A program made the translations under genes and the position numbers. A stretch of 64,000 nucleotides of DNA, taken from the NCBI GenBank assembly GCA_900316045.1, contig ONBM01000011.1:1-64000 (forward strand). The letters run 5' to 3'. Of this stretch, positions 26,013 to 33,995 are shown piece after piece (the first letter of the stretch is position 1; every line of letters starts with the position of its first letter). A model generated the notes under the pieces. It was not told where the DNA came from and searched no databases. It saw nothing but the letters and a program-made list of their open reading frames with translations. This DNA is from an uncultured Bacteroidales bacterium. GTDB taxonomy: Bacteria > Bacteroidota > Bacteroidia > Bacteroidales > UBA932.

Positions 26013-26228
26013 TCAAATTTTGCGAAAGTGACGCATTTCCCGCGACATGACAGAATTTAATCTCAACAAGCCATACAACTGTCCACCATTGTCAAGCAGC
26101 CATCTATGGAATAACCTTGTAAGAAAGAAAGACTTTCCACATCTCCGGATTCCGGTGACCACTTTTATCAATCTTGTATGACGGCTTTGAATCAGCCGTC
26201 CAAGAAACAAATCTTGTGCAATGAGCAT
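26013..26228 (-). pseudogene. N-terminal fragment of an AAA ATPase (Walker A remnant)
   Basis: On the opposite strand, ATG 26228 opens a frame with LIKVVTGIRRCGKSFFLTRLF, the Walker A region of the same ATPase/DUF4143 family as the fragment at 25643. After ~50 residues the similarity stops and the frame ends at 26013. Because the two fragments face each other, they derive either from two gene copies or from one copy broken by an inversion. Confidence 0.7.
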
Positions 26229-26310
26229 ATAATACTAATTTTTGGCGTTTCCGGCAGATTTTAGAAATACAAATGCAAGTCAAAGAAATGAAAAGGACAA
26301 ATAAAAAGTG

Positions 26311-26318
26311 TATCTTTG
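26311..26318 (+). promoter_or_regulatory. -7 element of the first metY
   Basis: TATCTTTG, matching TAnnTTTG, 22 bases before ATG 26340. It rules out the longer frame starting at 26316, which would begin inside the promoter. Confidence 0.6.
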
Positions 26319-26339
26319 CTAGATATATATACAACGAAC

Positions 26340-27623
26340 ATGTTAAAAGATCTTAAAGTGGCTTCACTCTGCGTACGGGCAGGGTACGAGCCGAAAAACG
26401 GCGAGCCGGTCGAGCTCCCGATCATCCAAAGCACAACATTCAAGTACGATAACAGCGAAGAGATGGCGATGCTCTTCGACCTCAAGAAGGAAGGATATTT
26501 TTATACTCGTCTCCAGAACCCTACAAACGATGCCGTAGCAGAAAAGATAGCTGAACTTGAGGGCGGTGTCGGAGCCGTGCTGACATCTTCGGGCCAGGCG
26601 GCTAATTTCTTCGCCGTGATAAACATTCTCGGAGCCGGAGACCACATCGTGTCTTCGAACGAGATTTACGGAGGCACGTTCAACCTGTTCGGAGTAACCC
26701 TGAAGAAATTTGGCATCGACTGCACGTTCGTGGACCCGAAAGCCTCGGAGGAAGAGCTTCAAGCTGCTTTTCGTCCCAACACAAAGGCTATGTTCGGCGA
26801 GATGATTTCTAATCCAGGAGTCAGCGTCCTGGACATCGAGAAATTCGTAAGAGTAGCCCACAGGAATGGAGTGCCTCTCATCGTTGACAACACATTCGCC
26901 ACTCCGGTCAATTGCCGGCCTTTCGAATGGGGAGCTGACATAGTGACCCATTCTACAACGAAATACATGGACGGGCTGGCATGCCAAGTCGGAGGAGCCG
27001 TCGTGGACAGCGGAAATTTCGACTGGGAATCACATGCGTCAAAGTTCCCAGGACTTACCACGCCTGACATGTCATACCATGGACTCACCTACACGAAGTC
27101 CTTCGGAAAGAAAGCCTATCTCACGAAGATGGTTGCTCAGATCATGAGAGATCTCGGATCTATTCCTGCTCCCATGAATTCTTTCATACTGAACCTTGGG
27201 CTGCAGACGCTAGCAGTAAGGATGAAACAGCATTGCGCCAATGCCATGGCGGTCGCCAAATTCCTGAGCGCAGACCCTCATGTGGCTTGGGTACGCTATC
27301 CCGGACTTCCGGACGACCCTGACCACGCACTGGCTCAAAAGTATCTGCCGAATGGTAGCTGCGGCGTAATCGCCTTCGGACTAAAGGGCAACCGCGACAC
27401 GGCAATCAAGTTCATGGATTCGCTACGCATGATCAACATCGCCACCCATGTCGCCGACGCACGTTCTTGCGTCCTCCATCCTGCCAGCCACACCCACAGG
27501 CAGCTTTCTGACGAACAGCTGCGTGAAGCTGGCATAGCCCCAGACCTCATCAGGCTTTCTGTGGGAATAGAGGATGTCTCCGACATAATCAAGGACATAG
27601 AACAGGGACTGCAGGAAATTTAA
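26340..27623 (+). CDS. metY: O-acetylhomoserine sulfhydrylase (paralog 1)
   Basis: PLP enzyme of the Cys/Met metabolism family that makes homocysteine from O-acetylhomoserine and sulfide. 427 residues. Lys208 in VTHSTTKYMDG is the Schiff-base lysine, with SSGQAANFF (phosphate site) and NEIYGGTFNLF upstream and the C-terminal CVLHPASHTHRQLS and RLSVGIED. The STTKYMDG wording and SFGKKAYLTKMVAQIMRD region differ from the second copy at 59597, so this is another subfamily rather than a recent duplicate. It works with metX (32252) and metF. Start ATG 26340 is set by the promoter. Confidence 0.9.
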   Translation: MLKDLKVASLCVRAGYEPKNGEPVELPIIQSTTFKYDNSEEMAMLFDLKKEGYFYTRLQNPTNDAVAEKIAELEGGVGAVLTSSGQAANFFAVINILGAGDHIVSSNEIYGGTFNLFGVTLKKFGIDCTFVDPKASEEELQAAFRPNTKAMFGEMISNPGVSVLDIEKFVRVAHRNGVPLIVDNTFATPVNCRPFEWGADIVTHSTTKYMDGLACQVGGAVVDSGNFDWESHASKFPGLTTPDMSYHGLTYTKSFGKKAYLTKMVAQIMRDLGSIPAPMNSFILNLGLQTLAVRMKQHCANAMAVAKFLSADPHVAWVRYPGLPDDPDHALAQKYLPNGSCGVIAFGLKGNRDTAIKFMDSLRMINIATHVADARSCVLHPASHTHRQLSDEQLREAGIAPDLIRLSVGIEDVSDIIKDIEQGLQEI

Positions 27624-27665
27624 AGCATCTATCAATAGTCACTTGCGTGGTCCAGCAGGCTCCAA

Positions 27666-27778
27666 GGGGTGAGCAAAACATCTTCGTAAATAATTGATTA
27701 TCAATAGGGGTGTCGCTCACCCATATTAAAATATAGGCAGGGTGAGCAATTGGCATGAACGAATATATTGATTATCAA
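27666..27778. repeat. Two-unit intergenic repeat with palindromes
   Basis: GGGTGAGCAA occurs at 27667-27676 and 27740-27749, and the palindrome TTGATTATCAA at 27694-27704 and 27768-27778. The pair spacing is conserved (about 27 bp), so a ~74-bp unit is present twice. GCTCACCC (27715-27722) is the inverse of the first motif. It lies in the 218-bp gap between the convergent metY and the 27842 gene, so it could be a terminator region, a small RNA or a repeat remnant. Confidence 0.6.
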
Positions 27779-27841
27779 GCCCATGAGAGGCACCTCCTGC
27801 CTACCCTATCGGATCGCTCTTCTACCAATCCATGACGCCGG

Positions 27842-28486
27842 TCAACGCCCTCCGAGGATTTCAGCGGCCCTGGCCTTATCGCTATCAAAATCGAACACGC
27901 TGTATACAACGTTCGCATTCTGATAGTCGGAAATGCGAGGAGCCATGAACTGCAAAGCCCTGAATTTGTCACTTGAAAAAGAAAACAGGCTGAGGATTCT
28001 TGCGCACTGGCTGCAGCTGAAGTAACATCCAAGGCTGGCCACCTCTACCAAGTCAAACTTGTTGTCGCTGAAGCTCGCGGCTTTGACTTTGTCGTACAAG
28101 ACAGAGAAGGCCCGCTCGTCCATGCAAAATTCATCGACGAAATAACGCCTCATTGGTCCTACATCCGTTCCCCTCATATGATAATCATCGTTCCTGTCAT
28201 CAGGCCTCAGCGAAAACGACCTGTACGTCACCACCCGGCCTTCCGAATCAAAGCCTACTAATATGCGTTTGTCATATTTGGTAAGACCTCCGTTTATATA
28301 ATATTCCCACTGCTCGCTGCGATAATCGAAACTTACATCATCTGGTTGCCCCAATATCGCAGTCACTTCCTGTTTGGTCATGCCTAGCCGCACGGAAACC
28401 TTGTCTTTTCCATCTGCTCCAGCGCCATTCAAAGCCAAGATGACGCACAGCAGAATGGCCGTCAAAATATTCTTCATCATTGCCAT
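27842..28486 (-). CDS. Exported BamE-like + DUF4476 protein
   Basis: 214-residue secreted protein. A signal peptide (residues ~5-24, ALNGAGADG) precedes a SmpA/OmlA-like motif (SVRLGMTKQEVTAILGQPDDV ~30-50), the type found in BamE and related surface lipoproteins, here without a lipobox. The C-terminal ~95 residues fit DUF4476 (FSDNKFDLVEVAS, CSQCARILSLFSF, ISDYQNANVVYSVFDFD). The function is unknown. Three ATGs are close together; the first (28486) is listed, and 28480 or 28477 are possible. Confidence 0.7.
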   Translation of the reverse strand: MAMMKNILTAILLCVILALNGAGADGKDKVSVRLGMTKQEVTAILGQPDDVSFDYRSEQWEYYINGGLTKYDKRILVGFDSEGRVVTYRSFSLRPDDRNDDYHMRGTDVGPMRRYFVDEFCMDERAFSVLYDKVKAASFSDNKFDLVEVASLGCYFSCSQCARILSLFSFSSDKFRALQFMAPRISDYQNANVVYSVFDFDSDKARAAEILGGR

Positions 28487-28587
28487 AATTTTTCTCTAAT
28501 ATATTGCAAATCTAAAACAACTATTGGAATCTCTGCAAGGAACGTGCAAGAAAGCCACGCCACCTACTGCCAGGCTCGCACGCACAG

Positions 28588-28650
28588 GAACTGAATCAAG
28601 TCCAGGGTATGCTTCCGCAAGCCAAGATTCAGGGTCAAGCCCGGATGAAC
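28588..28650. repeat. Palindromic intergenic repeat, two inverted copies
   Basis: Two degenerate copies of the repeat family whose core is CCTGAATCAAGTTCAGG / GATTCAGGGTCAAGCCCGG: the first at 28588-28612, the second at 28626-28650. The element lies just after the porin stop at 28657 (minus strand) and between two minus-strand genes. Confidence 0.6.
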
Positions 28651-28656
28651 GTTTGT

Positions 28657-29691
28657 CTAGAAATGGGTCATGAATTCGATGACTATTTTGTCTTTTTCCG
28701 AGGTCTTCGGAACTGCGCCATCGCGGTAGAAGTACTTTTCATAATTGATGCGGATGTCCGAAAGAAAAGGTTTGGAGAGGCTGATGGTCACTCCTGCTGT
28801 CACCCTGCTGCGCTGGTAGTCGTTGATGATAAGGTTTCCTGCGGCGTCCGCTGAACCATTCAAGTAGCGGTTCCCATCACTATGGTCACTCATATAGTCA
28901 TAACGAACGAGAGGTGATATTTTCTTAACCAGACTTTTCCCAATGAATATGTCATAGTTTATGAAAGCGTCCACTGAATGCACCGGATGAAAGGCATTGC
29001 ATGCATAGCGCTTGTACAGGTATTCGGCCTCGGCAAAGAAATCGCCAAGTCTCAGGCTCAGCCCGGCATCGTACATCATCACCGAGATGGAATCCGGCTT
29101 TATCTTCTGCGCGCTCAGAGTCATGGTCAAAGGCCCGAGCAGAGAAATATGAGCCTTGGCTGAGTAATTCACGCTGCTGGTCCAGTAATTCTTTTGGTTC
29201 GTCAATCCTGAACCATTGAAAAGGCCAGCCTGCAACAACACAGGAACCGTCCCTTCAATTGCATAGCCTACGGCTGCACCGACATCTCGGATATTTCCGA
29301 CCTGCTTAGCTATGAACGAGCGATTGGCAAAATATTGCTGATGAGGAGATCTGTGGGCATCGGTGGTGAATGGCACCCTCATCTGACCAATCGTGAACTG
29401 GAAATTTCTGAAAGGCTTTATTCGAGCATAGGCATCCAGCATCTTTATGGCTCCCTCGTCGCAGAGATCAATCTCGGCTTTATATGAAACGGCAGAAGAG
29501 ATGCCTCCCGTCACGTTTATGCGAGCGTTCCTGACCTCGAAGCGTCCTTCTCCTTCACTCGTCTGATATTCGTATTTTGCTCTGATGGTGCCACCAATCT
29601 GAGGGACTTTCTTAACATTCGTCGAGTCTTGCGCATGTGCTAGACAGGGAATAAACCCGGCTAGCACGAGCAGTATTGCCTTGCTGTTCAT
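28657..29691 (-). CDS. Porin family (phosphate-selective porin O/P type)
   Basis: 344-residue outer-membrane beta-barrel. Signal peptide residues 1-20 (CLAHAQ). The N-terminal segment (GGTIRAKYEYQTSEGEGRFEVRNARINV) and FTIGQMRVPFTTDAHRSP (~100-118) are typical of the O/P porin family. The protein ends in an amphipathic strand with a C-terminal Phe (IVIEFMTHF). Substrate is not evident. It stands alone, upstream of the threonine/methionine genes but separated by ~150 bp with no visible gene. Confidence 0.85.
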   Translation of the reverse strand: MNSKAILLVLAGFIPCLAHAQDSTNVKKVPQIGGTIRAKYEYQTSEGEGRFEVRNARINVTGGISSAVSYKAEIDLCDEGAIKMLDAYARIKPFRNFQFTIGQMRVPFTTDAHRSPHQQYFANRSFIAKQVGNIRDVGAAVGYAIEGTVPVLLQAGLFNGSGLTNQKNYWTSSVNYSAKAHISLLGPLTMTLSAQKIKPDSISVMMYDAGLSLRLGDFFAEAEYLYKRYACNAFHPVHSVDAFINYDIFIGKSLVKKISPLVRYDYMSDHSDGNRYLNGSADAAGNLIINDYQRSRVTAGVTISLSKPFLSDIRINYEKYFYRDGAVPKTSEKDKIVIEFMTHF

Positions 29692-29837
29692 AAAATCTCA
29701 TTTACCCTTGCGAATTTCGGGCATATGAATAACGTAAAAAATACTCTTTTGTTACACGTTTGTCACAATTTTATTACGATTCGATTACAGCGCTTGACGC
29801 ACTCCACGTGTCGAGCCACGGGAGAAGCCCGGAGGCA

Positions 29838-32264
29838 TCAGATGCTGAGGATGTCTCCGAGAAGGCCACCGGCGGTCTGAGGGGCGCCTGCTCCTGCTCC
29901 ACGAATAACGATGGAGTTAGGGTAGTTCTCCGACGTGATGATTACTTCATTGTCAGTGCCTTCCAGATTGTACATCGGGCTGTCAGCATCAACGGCCTGA
30001 ATGCCTATTTTGGCCGACTCGCATGTGACGACTTCCACATTGTCCTCGGAATCTGGACCGCTCACACGTGGCCCTGGGATGAGCGTGGCCACATAGCGAA
30101 GGCGCTTGCCGGCCTTTGCCGCTTTTGCATATTCCTTTTTCAGAGTCTTGCCGTCCGGGAAAGGCTCCAGTTCCACATCCTCCGCCTCCAATTGACAGCC
30201 ACATTCGCGAGCCATGATGAGCAGCTTGCGCAGAACATCGGTCCCGCTCAAGTCCACCGAAGGATCCGGCTCTGTGTAGCCCTTGTCATGCGCGTCTTTC
30301 ACCAATGCATCCAAATCACCACCGTCATAATTGCTCAGCAGATAATTCAATGTTCCCGAAACCACCGCCTCGATCTTGGAAATTTTGTCCCCCGCCTCAA
30401 CGAGCTGGGCAATGGTGCAGATGATAGGGAGAGCAGCGCCTGCGGTGGTCTCATATTTCAGTCTCACTCCAGCGCGAAACGCATCCAATTTCAAATCTGA
30501 ATATTGCGAATATGGCCCCGAGAACGGGATCTTGTTGCAAGCTACCACTGAATAGCCGTGATGGAAAAGCGATGAATATTTGACGAACGTAGTAGGACTG
30601 GCAGTGCAATCAACGAATATGGAATCAGCGATGGACAGTCCTGAAAGCGCTTCAAAAAAAGCACCTGCCTCGGCACTCTCCCCTCTCTCAAGCAATTCCC
30701 CAGCCTTGGACGTGTCAATTCCTTCAGCATCAATGATGTATTTCCTGGAATTCGAAAGTCCGCAGACCTTGATGCGTTTTCCTGTGTTCAGCGCAATGAA
30801 ATTGCTCTTCTGAGTCAGTATGTTCATGAAAGCTTTTCCGACGGTGCCATAGCCTGCGATGAAAAGATTCACCGTGCGAATGATATGCGCCTCGAAGAAT
30901 TCATTATGAATATGCCGTATTGCGTCATCCACCCTGCCAGAAGGGACAATCACCGAGATATTCCTTTCTGAAGAGCCCTGGGCAGTTGCGCGCACCGGGA
31001 TTCCGTTGCGGCCTAGGGCGACCAGCATCCTTCCGGTGGCGCCGCTATGGCCAATAACGTCATCCCCGACCAAGCAGACGATTGAGAATCCTTTTTCCAC
31101 CTTCAGCGGCCTGAGTTTCCCCAAAGAGATTTCATATGCGAAGCAGTCGTCCGCAGCCTTCTTTGCTTTCGGAGCGTCCTTCTCAGAAATCGCTATGCAC
31201 ATAGTGTGCACGGAAGAGGCCTGAGTGATGAGTATGATGTTTATCCCTGCGCGAGTCAGGGCATCGAAGAGCCTGCTGGAGAAGCCTGGGACGCCTACCA
31301 TTCCGCTACCTTCCAACGATATCAGCGCAATATTATCGGAATTGGATATTCCAATCACGTTTCCGTCCCCGCGAGGCGGATTCTTCTCGATGAGGGTTCC
31401 TGCATCCTGCGGAGAGAAAGTGTTCTTTACGTAAATCGGTATGCCCTCTGCTACTACAGGCTGGATGGTAGGAGGGAATATGACTTTGGCTCCGAAATGA
31501 GACAGCTCCAATGCGGCTCTATACGAAATGTTCCGAATCGTGCGAGCCTGGGGAACGATCTTGGGATTGGCAGTCATCATTCCTGAAACATCTGTCCATA
31601 TTTCAAGCAAGCGGGCATTCACGCCAACAGCAAGCAGCGAGGCAGTGTAGTCGGACCCTCCTCTGCCAAGAGTTGAAGTCCTTCCCTGCTCGTCTGAGGC
31701 AATGAAGCCAGGAAGTATGAACAGATTTACGGAAGGACTGCTGTCGACTACGGCAAAGATATTCTTGCTTGTCTGCTGGATGTCCACGCTTCTATCGGCA
31801 TTCGTCCTGACGATTCTCCTGGAATCAACCCAGTGGTTATCAATACCCTTGGCAGAAAAGCCTGCGGCAATGATTTTTGTCGAGAACAGCTCGCCGTAGC
31901 TCTGGATGGCATCCAGGCTGGTAGGCGACAGCTCCCCAAGCAAATACACTCCGTAAGCGATGCCTCGGAGAGAATCGAAGAGTTGGTCTACCGTCTTTGT
32001 CACTGAAGAAACATATTCCGGAGGAAGAAGTTCGCTGATTATCTCGTGATGCCTGGCCTGAAGGACATCTATCATATTCTTATATTTCTCGTCGCGCTTG
32101 GCCGCAGTGCCGCCAATTGCAATGAGAGCATCGGTGCATTTGCTTATTGCAGAACAAACCAAAATGGTTCTGTCCTTTTTAACCGCCTTATTGACGATAG
32201 AAATTACTTTTGAGATATTATCTGCTGTGGCGACTGAAGTGCCACCGAATTTCAAGACTTGCAT
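29838..32264 (-). CDS. thrA: Bifunctional aspartokinase / homoserine dehydrogenase
   Basis: 808-residue fusion. The N-terminal aspartokinase starts MQVLKFGGTSVATADN and has the ACT regulatory region at ~310-460. The C-terminal homoserine dehydrogenase has the NAD(P) loop FIAGYGTVGKAF (~465) and EPDPSVDLSGTDVLRKLLIMAREC (~665). It supplies homoserine to the methionine and threonine branches. Its start overlaps the metX stop by 13 bp, so metX-thrA is one operon with the flow order reversed. Allosteric control is expected from the ACT domains, but the effector is not readable. Confidence 0.93.
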   Translation of the reverse strand: MQVLKFGGTSVATADNISKVISIVNKAVKKDRTILVCSAISKCTDALIAIGGTAAKRDEKYKNMIDVLQARHHEIISELLPPEYVSSVTKTVDQLFDSLRGIAYGVYLLGELSPTSLDAIQSYGELFSTKIIAAGFSAKGIDNHWVDSRRIVRTNADRSVDIQQTSKNIFAVVDSSPSVNLFILPGFIASDEQGRTSTLGRGGSDYTASLLAVGVNARLLEIWTDVSGMMTANPKIVPQARTIRNISYRAALELSHFGAKVIFPPTIQPVVAEGIPIYVKNTFSPQDAGTLIEKNPPRGDGNVIGISNSDNIALISLEGSGMVGVPGFSSRLFDALTRAGINIILITQASSVHTMCIAISEKDAPKAKKAADDCFAYEISLGKLRPLKVEKGFSIVCLVGDDVIGHSGATGRMLVALGRNGIPVRATAQGSSERNISVIVPSGRVDDAIRHIHNEFFEAHIIRTVNLFIAGYGTVGKAFMNILTQKSNFIALNTGKRIKVCGLSNSRKYIIDAEGIDTSKAGELLERGESAEAGAFFEALSGLSIADSIFVDCTASPTTFVKYSSLFHHGYSVVACNKIPFSGPYSQYSDLKLDAFRAGVRLKYETTAGAALPIICTIAQLVEAGDKISKIEAVVSGTLNYLLSNYDGGDLDALVKDAHDKGYTEPDPSVDLSGTDVLRKLLIMARECGCQLEAEDVELEPFPDGKTLKKEYAKAAKAGKRLRYVATLIPGPRVSGPDSEDNVEVVTCESAKIGIQAVDADSPMYNLEGTDNEVIITSENYPNSIVIRGAGAGAPQTAGGLLGDILSI

Positions 32265-33274
32265 ATTATTTCTTTGAATATATTCGTAAGTTGTTTATTT
32301 TCAAGCAAAAAGCCGTCATGACCAAAAGCTGAGCTGATGGTTGCGTACTTCGCCCCTGAGATTTTTGAATGCCACTCTTTCATTGTCTTGGCCGGGAAGA
32401 GATAGTCGCTGTCGATGCCGACGACGGTAGTGCCCGCCGTTATTCTTGACAGCGCAGCATCCACTCCGCCTCGACCTCTGCCTATGTTGTGGCTGTTCAG
32501 AGAGTCGCAAAGGCTGAGATATGAATATGCGTCGAATCGATTCGCCAGCTTCTCGCCTTGATAACGTTCGTAGGAGGCAGCCCTGTCTGCGAACAAGGTG
32601 TCCAGAGACTCTTCGGCCTGGGTCAGGCAGTAGCCATCGTAGCTTCTGTAAGATATCAGAGCCTGAGCCCTGGCGCATTTCAAGCCTTCCTTCCCCCCAT
32701 CGAGAGATTCGCATTTCTCGAAGGTCTGGTCTGCCCGCAGAGCCATCTTCTGAGCTTCCACCCAGGCTGTGAGCCAAGGCGACACGCGGATGTCTGTGGC
32801 GACTAATGCCAGGTTCCTGATTATTTCCGGATAAGTCACGGCCCATTCCACAGCCTGGAAGCCGCCGATGGAGGCTCCGACCAGGAAATCTATATAATTC
32901 AGTCCGAGATGTTCTCTGACGATGTTCTGAGCCTTCACCATATCCCTTACCGTAACTTTTGGAAAACCGAAGAAATATGGCTTCCCGCTCGCAGGATTGA
33001 CGGAGGAAGGGCCTGTCGTGCCGTATGGCGAACCCAAAATGTTCACGCAAACTATGAAATATTCATTCGTGTCGAAGAATTTCCCTTCACCCACCATTCC
33101 TGGCCACCAGTCCGAAGGATCAGAGTTGGCGGTGAGCGCATGGCAAATCCAAATGACCTTGTCCTTGCCGTTCCATTCAGGCTTCGAAGCATGGAAGGCA
33201 ATATTAAGCCCCTCCACGCTCCCTCCTGCCTCGAAACCAAAACTGTTCTCCAATGTTATAGTTCGTTTAATCAT
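32252..33274 (-). CDS. metX: Homoserine O-acetyltransferase
   Basis: Alpha/beta-hydrolase-fold acyltransferase that commits homoserine to methionine. 340 residues. The catalytic triad is visible: Ser135 in LVGASIGGFQ, Asp290 in GIDSDYLFP and His319 in AFGHDGF, with NILGSPYGTTGPSS (oxyanion region) at ~78-91. Upstream lies a divergent Lrp-type regulator gene, suggesting local control. A palindromic repeat sits in the 5-prime leader (33343-33370). It feeds both O-acetylhomoserine sulfhydrylases in this window. Confidence 0.93.
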   Translation of the reverse strand: MIKRTITLENSFGFEAGGSVEGLNIAFHASKPEWNGKDKVIWICHALTANSDPSDWWPGMVGEGKFFDTNEYFIVCVNILGSPYGTTGPSSVNPASGKPYFFGFPKVTVRDMVKAQNIVREHLGLNYIDFLVGASIGGFQAVEWAVTYPEIIRNLALVATDIRVSPWLTAWVEAQKMALRADQTFEKCESLDGGKEGLKCARAQALISYRSYDGYCLTQAEESLDTLFADRAASYERYQGEKLANRFDAYSYLSLCDSLNSHNIGRGRGGVDAALSRITAGTTVVGIDSDYLFPAKTMKEWHSKISGAKYATISSAFGHDGFLLENKQLTNIFKEIICKS

Positions 33275-33342
33275 CGTTCGATTTTTTGCATTCCTGCTGT
33301 AATTAGCACTTTATCTTCCTGCACTCTATCCTTTGCCAGCGA

Positions 33343-33370
33343 GATCCTGAATCAAGTTCAGTATGCCTGG
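33343..33370. repeat. Palindromic intergenic repeat in the metX leader
   Basis: GATCCTGAATCAAGTTCAGTATG followed by CCTGGGGCGTC, a copy of the dispersed palindromic family. It would be transcribed as part of the metX mRNA leader and can fold as a hairpin. Confidence 0.65.
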
Positions 33371-33442
33371 GGCGTCATTCAGCATCTTTCCTTCAAAAAG
33401 TGATTGCAAATTTAATTTTATCGGAATAATCAAACAATAATT

Positions 33443-33473
33443 TTTGAATATTTGGCAAATAATTCTATATTTA
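33443..33473 (+). promoter_or_regulatory. Promoter of the Lrp-family gene
   Basis: TTTG (33443-33446), 19 bases, TATATTTA (33466-33473): an almost perfect sigma-ABfr promoter. Transcription would start near 33480, leaving a leader of about 45 bases before the TTG start. Confidence 0.7.
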
Positions 33474-33524
33474 CACCACTATTTGAAATAATAATAGAAT
33501 ATATACATTTAAAACTTAATTATT

Positions 33525-33995
33525 TTGGAATATTCATCTAAACTAGATGCGACGGACTTGAAGATCCTGAGGGTCCTTCAAGAGGAAGGGCGCATCACCA
33601 CGAAAGAACTTGCAGCGAAGGTCAACCTCTCGACGACCCCTGTATTCGAGAGAATGAAGCGGCTGGAAAAGGAGGGATACATCAAGAAATATGTCGCCAT
33701 ACTTGATGCCGATAAACTGAATCTTGGCTTCACCGTTTTCTGCAGCGTTAAACTCAAGCAGATGAACAGGGACATAGCCAACGATTTCGTGAAAGTCATC
33801 AAGGACATCCCGCAGGTGGCGGACTGCTTCAACATCGCCGGAGAATTCGATTACTTGCTAAGAATCAATGCGACCGACATGAAATACTACAACGATTTTA
33901 TCATCAATGTTTTAGGCACGATAGATTCGGTCGGCTCAATCCAATCCACCTTCGTAATGAACACAATAAAGGAAAGCTACGCTCTGTACCTCTAA
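33525..33995 (+). CDS. Lrp/AsnC-family transcriptional regulator, TTG start
   Basis: 156-residue regulator. N-terminal HTH (LDATDLKILRVLQEEGRITTKELAAKVNLS), then the ligand-binding RAM domain (VADCFNIAGEFDYLLRINATD). It reads as a leucine-responsive or amino-acid-sensing regulator. The first in-frame ATG is within the HTH and a stop lies a few codons upstream, so initiation must be at the TTG at 33525, which starts exactly at the conserved N-terminus. The gene diverges from metX-thrA (250 bp between starts), making that operon its likely target. It ends 4 bp into the convergent transporter stop. Confidence 0.9.
   Translation: MEYSSKLDATDLKILRVLQEEGRITTKELAAKVNLSTTPVFERMKRLEKEGYIKKYVAILDADKLNLGFTVFCSVKLKQMNRDIANDFVKVIKDIPQVADCFNIAGEFDYLLRINATDMKYYNDFIINVLGTIDSVGSIQSTFVMNTIKESYALYL

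Noticed and set aside
33275..33420. Possible SAM-II-type riboswitch in the metX leader
   Set aside because: The leader contains AAAGTGCTAA and a hairpin, but the conserved SAM-II blocks (AUUUAAC, AUUGCA) and pseudoknot pairing are not found, and the main hairpin is a dispersed repeat.
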